A stretch of DNA of 64,000 nucleotides, taken from the NCBI GenBank assembly GCA_033239525.1, contig BSYO01000005.1, positions 24,968,519 through 25,032,518 on the forward strand. The letters are read 5' to 3'. The position numbers were made by a program, and so were the translations under genes. A model generated the notes under the pieces. The model was not told where the DNA came from. It saw only the letters and a program-made list of their open reading frames with translations, and did no database searches. Origin of the DNA: Nepenthes gracilis (taxonomy: Eukaryota; Streptophyta; Magnoliopsida; Caryophyllales; Nepenthaceae). Shown here one piece after another: positions 35,601 to 47,888 of the stretch (positions within the stretch are counted from its first letter, which is position 1; the number at the start of each line of letters is the position of its first letter).

Positions 35601-38600
35601 TTTGGAGCTGTATATTATGCACTAGTATGTCCAGAGCCTCCACCCACTGCAACCCCTGAGCAACTCAGACTCTATAACCAATTTACTGCCCCAGAATTTT
35701 TGAAAAAAAGGAGTTCTATCAAAGGGAAAACTTTTCGAGAGGCACAGAAGACCTTTAGGATTACTCATGTTGATGAGTATGTTGAACCTGGAACCTACTT
35801 ACGTGTACATGTACACCCAAAGCGTTTCCCTAGGTAACTAATTACTGGACTCTCTGTCAAGTCATTTTCCCTTTTTCACGTGTAGATGAAATTTTTAATT
35901 TGAATGGGATCAGGTGCTATGAGATTGACTGGAGGTCCCGTATTATTGCTGTCACAGATTCTTATGTGGTTCTGGACAAACCTGCTGGTACTTCCGTATG
36001 TTACTTCCTCAACCTAAATGTAAATAATTGAATTAGGGTCTGAAACATTGTTGCAGTTGACTGCATTTGTCTTTCTTTCTTTATGTATCCATTCATCTCC
36101 TTTTTAACTTGAAGTCTGGAAAAAAAATGAAAAGCTGAGGTGTTTTCTGTTTCTTGTATAATTGGATACAACTTAGCCTAGGCACATTGAGTTGAAGCAC
36201 CTAATATTGTGATTCTTTTGCCTGAGGAGAACTTTTTTCCTCTTGTTATTTTTCACTTTTGAGTGTTCTATTGTCTCCAGGCCATACTAGCATTAATTGT
36301 TTGACCATTTCTATTGCTATGTGATTATTGTGTATCCTGTTAGATTCTAATAACTGGTTAAATTTCTAAGATCCTGCATTAATTTTTTAACCGGACAAGC
36401 ATTAATCTTTTGACCATTTCTATTGCTATGTGATTATCGTGTATCCTGTCAGTTAGATTCTAATAACTGGTAAAATTTCTAAGATCTTGCATGAGACTTC
36501 TTTTTTTGATATAGTTGAGATGCCATGTATAGGTTGGAATTCCAATGCTGGTGGAAATATTATTGCCTTCTCCTAAATTTATGCATGTGAGGTTTTGATT
36601 AGGTAGGAGGAACTTCAGACAATATTGAAGAAAGTTGTGTGACATTTGCCACTCGTGCCTTGGGACTGACAGAATCCCTCAAAACTACCCATCAGATAGA
36701 TAATTGCTCAGAAGGATGGTGATATATATCTCTGTCAACAATATCCTTTCTTGTAAAGCAAATTGTTCTTTCATGAAATAATAAGTGACAGTGGTGATTC
36801 ATTTGCAGCGTTGTTCTGGCCAGAACTAAGGAGTACTCTTCAATTTTTCATGGAAAGATTAGGGTAAGTTGATGATTTCTTTGAATTGAAATAAATTGAA
36901 GATTTTTGTAGAACATGGAAACATGTTTTAATCAGCGGGAAATTAATGAGTGTATGCTGCTGGACATCATAGACAACCGCATCATAGACAACGCTATTGC
37001 TTTCTGTTGAACTGTTTATTTTAATGCATTCTATTTATTGTTATTTGGTCCTTCACATTGGTATCAGGAGAGAAAGGTGAAGAAACTTTATCTTGCTCTT
37101 GCTGCTGCTCCGATACCTGTGGGAGTGATTACCCATTACATGAGACCTGTTAATCTGGCTCCACGACTTATTTCAGAAGGTGAGCATGTTTCTTTACTAA
37201 CACAAGTAGTGCTTAGATGCCTTTATATCTTTCTTGTACAGGTCTGCATTTCATATGTTGGCATGGCCGTATTGTTGAGATCAGAGTGCACATTCAGAAC
37301 ACATGCTTTGTATTTGCACCAAATCTGGACATTTCTTTATATTTCTGTGGATGGACCTCTGTGAGTGAGAAATTGAATAAGAAAATCTAAATTGGTATGG
37401 CATTTCCACATTTGAAAAAAAAAAAATGCACTGTTATACTTTCTTTCAATTCTTGATGTGAATGTAGATAGACTATAGACATCTAATTGGAATGAAATTT
37501 CAATATTGGGGGGCCCATTATACCAATATATACTAGTCAATATGATTGGTGTTGATACGGCCTCGAGTGACACCGAAACCAATATTTTCATTCATCTGGC
37601 AGATTTAGGGTATGAAGTGTTGCAGCATTTATTGTGAACTTACAATGGTAGGCGTTGAGTTTTATGTGCTGATGATCCACAAAATAGGGATACTTTATTA
37701 TACTACAAATGCATTTGTTACTTTTGACACTCAAAGGTTTTTATTGGGTTCCAGATCATATGAAAGGATGGCACCTGTGCCAGCTTGAGGTCTTGGATTG
37801 TAAGGAAGTTCCGTGGCCAAACTGTGTCTTGGAAGAGAGTTTTGGCATTGAAGATTGTGCTTGGCCTGTGAAATCTTCTGCATATGAGTGCACAATCAAT
37901 CTTTTGACAGGTCGGACACATCAGGTCATGTCTAGTCTTGTATTTACTTTTCTATTTTTACTTAAGTATGAAAATAGTTCTCTCACTTTTGCTAATCTGT
38001 GTAGTCAAATCAGTCAGTTGCTTGGAATCGAAGATTATTTTCTAAATGCTCACATTATTACTCCTTAGAGGTGCAAGAAAGCCTTTTTTTTCTTTGTTCT
38101 GCCTCTTTTGATAAGAATCAATGTGTGGGAGATGTGAAAGTGGAAAGGGTAACTGGATTTTTAGGGCTGAATCTATAGTTGTGATGTGTTGTTTCTTTTT
38201 TCTTAAAAAAAAAAAAAGAATTCAGCATGGAATTTCTTTGAACTGATTGTGATGACCTTCAGCTTATTCAGCTAGATCTTTTTCCACGGTTGTTACATCT
38301 TTACTCTGACATGAGATTTTAGGACTACTTTAAATGCTGATTGGTGTTTTTTCCCACTATTTTATTAAAAAACGTTGTGTCATTAGCTGCGGGAAAAATG
38401 TAATATAATGCAGTCCATTTGATTTGACAATGTTGAAAGCACCTATTAATTCATGATTATAAACCCAATTGTTCCCATTATAATGCTGAAAGTAAAATGG
38501 AGAACTTCAAAGCAGCCAAAACGTGGTCTTGTTGATAAATGAGAGAAGCCTTTGGAAAGCCATTAATACTCCTTTATTTAGAGAGAGATGAGCTGCAAAA

Positions 38601-39032
38601 TCATCATTAAGATTTGTTAGAAAAGAGTATGTACTGTGGTTGCTTTCTTGTTGACTATGCAACAAATCATTAGTGACATTAAGAAGGCCATATGTTTTTG
38701 TTTGGATTTGATAGTTTGAATCACTTATCGGCATTTTATTCATTTTTCAGATTCGAGCACAATTGGCTGCTTGTGGGGCACCTATAGTGGGTGATTCAAT
38801 GTACATGCCAGCTTCAATTGCAGAAATTGCAAATCCCAGTGTTAATCCATTCAGAAGATGGAAGAAACCATACGATAATGGAGATGATAGAGTAATTGCC
38901 ATTGAGAATTGGATTGCGCAGCATGGAAAGGAGCCTTCTATTGCTATTGGTCTTCAAGCTTGTCAAATTTCGTGGGACGATGAGGAGCACATCTACAAGG
39001 CTGGATCTCCATGGTGGAGAAAAGCTTCATGA
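32632..39032 (+). CDS. PUS6: RNA pseudouridine synthase 6-like, RluA family, probably chloroplast (N-terminus unresolved)
   Basis: RluA-family enzymes convert uridine to pseudouridine in rRNA and tRNA, and the plant homologue carries a plastid transit peptide. Nine exons: up to 32853, 35349-35477, 35579-35833, 35914-35995, 36603-36718, 36809-36863, 37068-37179, 37755-37924 and 38751-39032 (TGA). Phases agree from exon 1 on. Motifs: an S4-like region (HLVVSEGGIASEYISKAL), the synthase entry motif SYVVLDKPAGTS, the catalytic motif HQIDNCSEGCVVLART (the Asp is the expected nucleophile), and TGRTHQIRAQLAACG with PIVGDSMY at the C-terminus. From exon 1's open frame (KERRRKKWACLAFTSSSKN) to the stop gives about 450-470 aa. 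The start is a problem. The exon 1 frame has an in-frame TGA at 32630 and no ATG after it. The ATGs at 32629 and 32632 are one base out of frame. The 5' boundary given is therefore provisional. Confidence 0.88.
34519..34655. repeat. Two-copy tandem repeat (about 68 bp) in PUS6-like intron 1
   Basis: Two adjacent copies begin CCATTTTCTCAATGTTATG and continue with TTTAGCACAT, ATAGAATTGA and TACTTAAT. They differ at about ten positions. Confidence 0.9.
36291..36495. repeat. Two-copy tandem repeat (about 109 bp) in PUS6-like intron 4
   Basis: Two copies share AGCATTAAT, TTTGACCATTTCTATTGCTA, TGTGATTAT, GTGTATCCTGT and TTAGATTCTAATAACTGG. The high identity suggests a recent slippage or unequal-crossover duplication. 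It lies in the intron and does not reach an exon. Confidence 0.9.
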
Positions 39033-39696
39033 GTGCTGCTGCTAGTTGGGGAGGAGCCAGATGGAAGAGCTAAAGTCAGGTAATCTTTTATTGCTCATAC
39101 CTGGCTGCATTCTTGAATCATCTTCAATTGATAAGCATGACGCAGAGAATGGCACCTATGAGAACTTTTAGCTGAAACCATGGATGAAAACATTGGTGTC
39201 TATCACTGCCGCATTGGTATCTATGTTGAGGGATACATATTGTACGATGTGGTGATAGAAAAAATCTTATGATAACATTAAAAGTGAATTATATGCAAAA
39301 ATTTGACTATCTTTTAATAATATATTTGTCTATTGAAGGAGTTTTAGTCAATTTAATAAAATTATTCTTAATTTTTTTTTAGATTATTGAAGAATACCTG
39401 AAAATTTAAAGTATGTCTCTTTCTTACTTCTATAAAATATGTAGATTTAGTTTCATTAGAATATTTAAATATATGTAAATGTGTGAATTTAAGCCTGTTT
39501 AGGAAAGATCAAATTTCTTTCATTCACGACGAATTCAAATTGCGAACTGAGGTGGTTTTACAAGACGCATAATCGTTCTATATACTTCAGACATGAAATT
39601 TGCAGTTTCCCTTTATTGTGGTGGAGCAATGGAATCAACAACCCCCCCCCTTTCTCAGAAGAAGAATGATGGGTTTTGTCACCGGATCGTCCTCCC
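39033..39696. other. 3' flank of the PUS6-like gene
   Basis: This is the 3' UTR and AT-rich spacer up to the inverted-repeat element. A C9 run occurs near 39643. No coding frame of note is present. Confidence 0.6.
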
Positions 39697-41908
39697 ACTA
39701 CTTATATCCGTAAATACTTATGTCAGATAATATATATGTGCATAATTAATATATATCTATAGTACACAGGATCCATATTATTACTACATTTATAAGTGGC
39801 GCCAACACTATATGCATGATAATACAGTGTTAGCTTTTTTAGAGATCCTTACTAGTGATCAAAATTTATTACTATAAAATCTGTAGAAGTATAACTAATA
39901 ACCATAATAGCAATTTATAGAAACATAACTCATATTCATTCCATTACAGAATCCATTAAATGCTCTCATACATATACTACATTCCATCAAAATAAAATAG
40001 ACAGATCAGCCAACGCTCCGATCTTTACTCCTATTCATTTAGTACAAACTCTTGATCGTCATTTGAAAGGTTAAAAAACGACAAGATAGTGGGCCAAATA
40101 CTCAATAAGGCACAAATAAACAAAGACATACATAATTTTATATTTAAAATAGATATATGCAGATATTAGAGGAATATAATCCATATATAATATGCATGAA
40201 CTTTCAACTTTTATTTTTTGAATTCTTACTTATTATCTATCTTTAGAGATTAGAGCTAGTAGGCCTTACCAGCTAACGGAGCGGTCAATCGAGGAAAGAA
40301 TTGTATATGCTTTCACACAATTTAAGGTACAGACCCACGTAATTCAATATTTCGTAGTGAGCGGTATACTTTTAACCCAGTATACAGGGCCAAATAATAA
40401 AAATTCCATCAAAAGTACCCCCATGGCCGAAGGGCAGTCCTCAAGTTTTCACTATAATATCCTAAGGTATGTTAGAGAATATCATCCGCTGAAATTAATT
40501 CCTTAGTTCAGTTCTTTATCCTATGCTAAAAACCATATATAGAAGTTTTCACACTATTCATAATTCTTTTTTCTTATTTTTCTCCATTTTGGGAGAAAAT
40601 ACTTGTTCAAATAGGATTTACAACGCTTCCATATATTTCTCATAATATTGAACATACAATGGCAGTACTTTAACAAATCGTAACATAGAACAAAAAATGA
40701 TGCATTTTTCGGTTTCATAGCTTAACCCGTAATGATGCATACAAATCGTAACTTTTTATATGTGTTAAAAATTCTGATTTAATATATATTATACTCGGTT
40801 GACTTGGTTGTTAGCTCTATAATTTGACCTTGGGATTGTCTTGGTAAATTTCTTTAGCTAATTTTTTTATATGCTATCCTAAAGGCTCGATTTTTGGTTC
40901 AGGACCAAGTTAAGGGTTGTTTTTCCACACTTGTAATCTGGCTCAATGAACCAGTTAATTTGTCATGCTAGTCAATTCAACTAGCTGGCTCGGGGCTCGA
41001 TTTGAGGACCGGTTCACTTTCGGTTGCCCAACCAAATAAACCGGCACCTGAAAAATTCATCGGGATAAAATAATATATTAATAAAATATTCACAGTAATG
41101 GACTAAGGAATTAATTTCATTGGGTAATATTTTCTAACATACTTTAGGATGTTATGGTGGAAACTCGAGGACTGCCCATCGGTTGTGGGAGTACTTTTGG
41201 TGACATTTTTGTTATTTAGCCTCGTATATTGGGTTAAAAGTATACCACTCACCACGGATGTTGAATTATGTAGGTTTGTGCCTTAAATTGTGTAAAAATA
41301 TATACAATCATTTTCTCAATTAACGCTCCGTTAGCTGATAAGATCGATTAGCCCTAATCTCTAAAGATAGATAATAAGTAATAACTTAAAAAATAAAAGT
41401 TGAAAGTTTATGCATATTATATATGGACCATATTCCTCTTATATCTGTATATGTTTATTTTAAGTATAAAAATATACATTTTTTTGTTCATTTGTTTTAT
41501 TAATATTTAGCTCACTCTCTTACTATTTTCTAACCCTTCAAATGACGATTAAGAGTTTGTACCACATAAATAGGAATAAAGATCAGAGCGTTTGGCCGAT
41601 TTGTCTACTGTATTTTGATGGAATGTAGTATATGTATGAGAGCATGTAGTGGATTATGTAATGGAATAAATATGAGTTATGTTTCTATAAATTACTATTA
41701 TGGTTATTAGTTATATTTTTGTAGATTTTATGGTAATAAATTTTGATCATTAATAAATATCTCTAAAAAGGGTAACACTGTATTATTTTGCATATAGTGT
41801 TGGTGCCACTTATAGACATGGTAATAACATGGATATTGTGTATTATAGGTATATATTAATTATGCATATATATATTATCTAGGATAAGTATTTACAGATA
41901 TAAGTAGT
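39697..41908. mobile_element. Foldback element with about 0.82-kb terminal inverted repeats
   Basis: The left arm (39697-40515) is mirrored by the right arm (about 41094-41908), each about 0.82 kb, with a loop of about 580 bp. The outermost ends are ACTACTTATATC on the left and its near-exact complement on the right. Mirrored landmarks include GTATATGTATGAGAGCA, TATCTATCTTTAGAGATTAG, GGAGCG(G/T)T and TATACTTTTAACCCA. The arms differ by small indels. The loop has no transposase-like frame, so the element is non-autonomous. Immediately outside, the flanks read CCTCCC on the left and AAAAAGCC on the right, giving no obvious target-site duplication. It could be a MULE-type foldback element or an old inverted duplication. 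Confidence 0.75.
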
Positions 41909-42899
41909 AAAAAGCCAATTCATGACAGATTTGTTACAGAAATTGATGCTGGCTAAACTGAAATTCTCCCATAATTACACATAATGTCAGTTTTTATTGT
42001 GTTATTTCATGATATTGAGGTGCAAGGGGTGTTTGGCAGACGCTGTTTAGTCTTATTTACATAAAAATATATAAATAAATGGACGCTAAGCACCAAAAGA
42101 TGTTACAAGAATGATTAAAGTATAGCTCAAAAAATATTTTTCTTGTGTTATTATCTAACTGGCTAAGAGTTTTAGGGGACATGATATTTGTAGGAAAAGT
42201 TATGATAAAGGAAGCGCGGCGTGGAGTTGTCCGATATGTCATTGGTAGGAAAACACTAATTTGATTATTCACCATTTACCCCCCAAACAATTCTACAGCT
42301 CTTTCTCGTTAAAAAAAAAAAAATAAAGTGGAGGATAAACACGATGAAATTAAACTCATATATTTTCTCTGTTTTTCCATGTAACTTCTTTGATTTAACG
42401 TTTTCAAACGTCGACCGTTTGTTATGCCTCATTATGTCTTCGTTAATGTCATTTTCTATATAAATTGGGAGGATGGAGAACTATAGCATAATTTATTCAA
42501 GGATGATAATATTCTTTTAGAACTCATGTATGAACTCCTTTTTAAGGCTTACTAATTAACTCTGAGAGCTTAAGCTTAGCTTTGGTGTCTACTTAGAATT
42601 TGAATTTTGGTTTGGAACATTTTAAAGTGAGTTCTTGGCCTTTTTAATGTGGGTTGGGCACATTATAAATTAAAACGAGAATTTAATAGATCTGAACTGG
42701 CTCTTTAGTTATTTGCGTTCAAATTAGTAATTTTATCTAACTAATGAGTTCGGGATAGAGAGACTGGAAGATTAAAATACTAGATTCTAAGGATATTTAA
42801 TGGGGAGGAAGTGTTTTAAGGGGAAAGCTCCAATTTTTTTTAATGTGTGAGCTTAAGATTGATCCTATATGATTTGAAATAAGACCGGAGTTTGAATTT
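41909..42899. other. AT-rich spacer
   Basis: This spacer sits between the foldback element and the tandem repeat array. A 72-codon minus-strand frame at 42057-42275 has no recognisable domain. No LTR or gene is supported. Confidence 0.6.
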
Positions 42900-43850
42900 A
42901 AGATTGGCTCATTAGTATATGATTAAGCTAAATTCTATGTCAAATTCGAGCTTGTAAATGTATTTTTCCAATGTGACACCGTGTTAACAAATTAAAATTT
43001 TTGACTTGAGCTTATTAATAACCAAAATAAAGTCGAGAGAATCTAAATATGTTAATGTATAACTCAACTCATTTACTGCTCTATACTTATCAATTATGTG
43101 ATAAACGGCTTAGAACTTTATTGACTTATTAATTTACTCACTTAGAAGTTTAAATTTGTCTTTATTTATAAGTTTAGCATTGCAAGGTAAATTTTATTGG
43201 CTTGTTAATTTACCTTTTTAAAAGTTTAAATTTGTCTTATTTATAAGTTTGGCATTGCAAGATAAATTTGACCCGACAAAGCTCGTTTGTGCATCAAACA
43301 ACAAGGTCCGAGCTCAAGTTTGAGCCCGCCTTAATGCATAAATAAACCAATTTCTGAGTCAAATTCAAGCATTTAATTTTTTTTTTTCCCAGTATGAGAC
43401 AAGATTGACAACATAATACTCCATTTAAACTCATTATAATATAAAAGAGCCATGTCTAGTCTAAATATGTTCATGTTCAGCTCAACTGATGGCTTCGTAT
43501 ACTCATCAATTGTGACAAATGGCTTAAAACTTCAATTTGTTTGTTAAGTTTGGCTCATTATTGAATATGGAATGACAAACGAGTTTGACCCACAACATGG
43601 CTCAAGTTTGAGCTTTAGCCTTGTAATGTATAAATAAACCGAGTTTTGAGTCAAATTTGAGACTTTCCAATATGCGATTGGGTTTAAGAAAATAAAGGTC
43701 AATTTGAGTTCATTTTGTACTATAAAATATTCAGGCTCAACTCCACTCATCTGCAATATTCAGAGTTAACTCAATTGATCTGCAACTCCCATACTCATCA
43801 ATTATGTGATAAACGACCCAAAACTTTATTAATTAAATTACAAAAGATTT
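42900..43850. repeat. Three diverged tandem units, about 0.3-0.4 kb each
   Basis: Three segments share the same ordered phrases: an AATTC(G/A)AGC-like start, then TCCA(A/G)T(A/G)TG, CTAAATATGTT(A/C)ATG, (T/C)AACTCAACT, and ATACT(T/C)ATCAATT(A/G)TG followed by ATAAACG(G/A)C. The last is also seen at about 43090, 43500 and 43800. GCTCAAGTTTGAGC occurs at about 43313 and 43601. There is no coding frame. It may be a minisatellite-like array or a non-coding transposon array. Confidence 0.65.
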
Positions 43851-44064
43851 CCCAATGAGTACACACAACAGAAGCAAAACTGAGTCTATACATTTTAAAT
43901 TTACCAAGACATGCTCTATAAAGTTATTAGTAGACACTCATTTGATCCCCAGATCAAATCAGCAGATATCGCTTGCTTGCCGGCTGGTCTCTGACCTGTA
44001 TCATCATCTCTTCTTTATGCATTACTTTGATCACAGCTTATGATTTCATCATGTTCGATGTGCA
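43851..44064. other. 3' flank of the translocator gene
   Basis: The sequence between the tandem repeat array and the terminal exon at 44065 is ordinary and would contain the 3' UTR. The plus-strand 62-codon frame here is antisense to that region and has no domain. Confidence 0.55.
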
Positions 44065-47000
44065 TCACTGCTTTGCCTGTCATCAATATTACCGGCAATG
44101 ATCAATGCAGAGCAAGCACAAAACCAGTGCAAATAAACCTTATTATTCATGGTAAATTGGTTTTTGTTTAGTTACCCTTTTGGTTCTAATTCATTACAAC
44201 AATATGAATTCCATTGTTTGGATTACATCAAAAAATTATAATTCTGAGAATTTTAAGGCATGATTATATTTAACACCGAGTTGAAAACCAACAGTCCAGT
44301 CATTGTGTCATCTACAAAAGAAAAGAACTAAACCCAAGTTTTTGCAGAATCATAAAACAGGGTGGAATAGTTTTTTGTGTTGATGCAAATGGTTTTTTCT
44401 TTTTTCCCCTTTTTGGTCACACATTCCAAGCTACAAATTGATCCCACCTTAATAATTACAAGAAGGTTAAAGCCAATTCATAAGGAAGGGTGAGGCCTTA
44501 CCTGTGAGTAGAGGAAGGTTCCGAGAATGGCGATGGCAGCACCAAAAGCATTGATGGGCTGGACAGGTGTGTTGAAAATGATGATGGAAGATATGATAAC
44601 AGATATTCTCTTCATCGTGTTACCAATGCTGAATGTCAGCGGAGAGATTTGATCCAGAGACATGTATGATACTTGATTGTATAAGTGATAGAATATGCTT
44701 TGTGCCGCTACCCACCTTTGGTGAGACAATTCATATAATCAATAAACTCTCATTTGTAACATGTCAAAGGCAGAGGTGCATGTAATCTTCATTAATCAAG
44801 CAACAGCAGTTGACACATTGAAGTAGCGGTCTCAAAATCATTGCAAAAGCATTTGAAAACCCCAAAAATAGATTATATGATTTCAAACAAAGGAAAAGGG
44901 AGGTTTCTGCGCTTCCCAGTCTTAAATTATTTCAAAATTTAAGCAATTTCACACAAGAAACAAAATCAATATGGCCAATTCCTTGAATTAAACAAATTTC
45001 ACACGAGAAACAAAATCAATATGAGCAAAGTGCCTTGAAGGTTAAAAGAGAGAAAAGTATGGGAGCTGCAATTTGTTTTAGTTACCATGCGAATCGTGGT
45101 CCAATCTCAGAGAGAGCATTTTGCCACCCAGCAGCCCACACTTGAGGTCCCTCCATTGCGATTGCAAATGGCGTGAGGATCAAGAGAGACAACATCGACA
45201 GACAAGCATAGTAGTTCATCCCGCTAACTGACTTCCCTTTCATTCCTTTCTTGGAGAAAATGTTCCGAAGCACAAATGCCACGTTCGATATCATAGCGCC
45301 CATAAACCCTATTAAGCACATCAATGTTCAAATCTTTTTCATATCTAGACAGACAAAATCCCATCAAAGCATCAATAGCAGAACAATCATCTTCAGTTGA
45401 GGAAGTCAGACACTTGCACTCACCAATCATGTTAAAATTCAGCTCAGTGATAGCAGCAAGTGAACAACCACCAATGATCGGTATGAGGGAAAGGTACACC
45501 GGCAATGGAAACGATTCTCCCCAGCAAGAACCTTGAAACTAAGACGCTAAAAGCAGGTTCCCCACTTTTGATTATATGGGTGAATGAAACTGCCACTTTT
45601 GACATGCTAATGGTTGCTGCAACATGCCCAATTGTATGGGCTACTGCTACCTGCACCACGAAAACCCAACTTCAGAAACACCAACATTCAATAACTTTCA
45701 GCATTAGGAAAAAGGGTAGGAAAAAAGAGAACAAAAAGACAACCCCTATGTCTATTGATATTGTTGAGAATTGACTTTCAATCCCTGTCACCTGGAATTT
45801 AGGTGACCTGCTCACATTTGTTAGGAGTTTCCTCCATTGTTTTGTTTTCAATTGGGAAAGTGAGGACGATTTGAGTGTGCCTTTTAGTATGGAAGTCCTT
45901 ACACTAAAACTGGGTGAGTTGATTTTTCAGTAAATCCTTTACCTATCTATCTATGCTAAAACAATAACTTAACCAAAAAAAAATACGTTCAACAACTAAA
46001 CTAATAGCCCCAAATTTGGGATAGAACACATCCAAAGGGAAATGCACGAGTAATTTTTTAGATTTGCATTGTTGGATTTGATTTTCATTGCTTGAAATGA
46101 CCAAGCTTGGAGAATTTTTCCACATCAAACAAGAAGTGAAGGCCTCAAATTCATAAAAGTGATGTCTACAGCCTCTAAACATGGAATCAGGGAAACGGTA
46201 TTTGTTGGGGTTCAACTGGAATAAATATAACCCATCACAACGAAATAAAACCCGAATCCTCAGTTAAACATCAACCACCAAACTCATGAAAATAAGAAAT
46301 ACAATAATGCATAATATTTTTAACGTGAAAACCTTTTTAAACTAAGAAAAAACTACGAGACAAATTCCGAACAAATTCATAATAATAATAGTTCGGTTAC
46401 AAAAAACCCCATCTGAAATCTCTTTATTACAATCTCGAGTGAAGAATGATTGATTACAAACCCCTCAACATACCTAACAATCCACAAAAGAAAGTATAAC
46501 GAGAAACAAGAGCAACCAAACAAAACACGCTCTGAAAATTCACTCTAAAACAATGTAACCAACTTTGAAGAAGAATGAAACTCAAATCGAATATCAACCG
46601 AATGCCGAACATTTTCCACTTCTCTCTTTTCTCCCTTCTATCTCTTTGTGCGGCACTCCTTACATGAGAAAAAAGATTTTGGAATGCCCTAAACTCACAT
46701 CTAATGCGATTTTATACTGCGAGCCACACTTGAGCGCCCATCAAGCGCACCTCAAGCGTGAGCCCAATGTTTTCGGCACCTCGGGCACTTAGTCGCCCAA
46801 ACGAATACCGGAAACCAAGCACTTCTGTTGACCTGTGACCAAACCTTCGCACGAACATCGTATGATCTTCCAATAACTATCCATTTGTTACGGCATCCAC
46901 GAAGGAATGACTAAAAACCAGCAATATTTACTTAAATGGAAAACACAGATGTGCAACCTAAATAACTTGCCCGATTTTATACAAAAATACCTAAAGACTC

Positions 47001-47617
47001 TATCAACAAATCAATTTTCATAACGAAAAGCAGGTAACATGAACAAGATAAGTGACATATATCACAGCAAAAGCTTATAAGAGAGAAATCAGATCACTTA
47101 CAGGTAGCAATGCTTTCCAAAAATCCATGTCGGTCTTCGGGGCATCAGCAATTCGTGTAGCCCATGAAATCAGCATCATCAATGAGCCAGCAGCAAGGGA
47201 AAGAGTGGAGGTAAGCCATGGGTATGGAAAAACATTCAAAACCTTCTTATTATATATGTTGAAAACAACATTCAAAGCCCACCACATTGCAAAGTAAATT
47301 CCAATCTTAACCCTCTGGGCAGTCTCTGACTGCGCGCTAGGTAGTTCAATGTTAATATCTAGAGGCTGTGCACGATTAGCCTCATAAGCACGACATTGAG
47401 TTAAAGGCTTCCTATATTTCACCAAAGAGTCGGAGCCTGTGACTGAAGAGACATGCAAAGGTTTTGTGATGGAAAGGCGGGAAGTTTCCGCTCTTCCTGA
47501 TGACAAAGAGGGCAAAGAGCATTGTCGTTGCTGATGCTGTTTCGGTACTGATGATTTTTGAAGAGAGAGATTGAGAAGAGAGTAGGATTTTGCAGGCTGC
47601 CTCAATGCAGTGAACAT
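44065..47617 (-). CDS. GPT: Plastid glucose-6-phosphate/phosphate translocator (GPT), reading frame broken in exon 2
   Basis: GPTs exchange glucose 6-phosphate for phosphate across the plastid inner envelope and feed starch and pentose-phosphate metabolism. Five exons: 47102-47617, 45424-45650, 45086-45308, 44502-44715 and 44065-44076 (AKQ and stop). GPT hallmarks: KIGIYFAMWWALNVVFNIYN, KKVLNVFPYPWLTSTLSL, VAVAHTIGHVAATISMSKVA, VSFTHIIKSGEPAFSVLVSR, GMNYYACLSMLSLLILTPFA and YHLYNQVSYMSLDQISPLTF. The first about 80 residues are Ser-rich and basic, as a transit peptide. Without the defect the protein would be 396 aa. In exon 2, after FLLG, the conserved frame is shifted by a net +1 base at 45515-45525. 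The shifted frame runs 25 codons to a stop, leaving about 240 aa. Exon 2 is 227 bases instead of 226. This may be a true pseudogenising change or a consensus error. All other junctions are clean. Confidence 0.85.
46203..47008 (-). mobile_element. Probable solo LTR in intron 1 of the GPT gene
   Basis: The insert is bounded by TGTTGGGG at 46203 and TCAACA at 47008, a TGTTG..CAACA inverted terminal pair. Its minus strand carries the AAGGTTTTCACGTTAAAA motif typical of copia LTR R-U5 regions. The 5-base flanks (GTATT and AATCA) do not match as target-site duplications, so the exact ends are uncertain. It contains a sparse 75-codon frame at 46565-46792 of no significance. Confidence 0.5.
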
Positions 47618-47877
47618 CTTGCGCGTTCTGTGGTTCAACAAGAAATTTCAAAATCCAAAAAACAAAAAGGCAAAAACCCAAATCAAAGAATGCAGAAAAC
47701 TTTCCTTCGCTTGCTTTGATTATCAGATATGGAACGACTTTGAGACTCTTCGACGGATTGATCAGCAAGAGGAAGGTAAGGAATTCACCTTTCCGCGGGA
47801 AACCAGAGGGGCAAAGAAGAAGAAAGAAACACGGAATAGAAGACGATAGTTTCTGAGAAGACCGGCGGAGGCAGAGG

Positions 47878-47888
47878 GGTTTATATGG
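47878..47888 (-). promoter_or_regulatory. TATA box of the GPT gene
   Basis: The minus strand reads CATATAAACCCC, about 265 bases before the ATG at 47617. A start about 30 bases downstream would give a 5' UTR of about 230 bases, rich in CT on the sense strand. The position and context fit a plant promoter. Confidence 0.5.
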
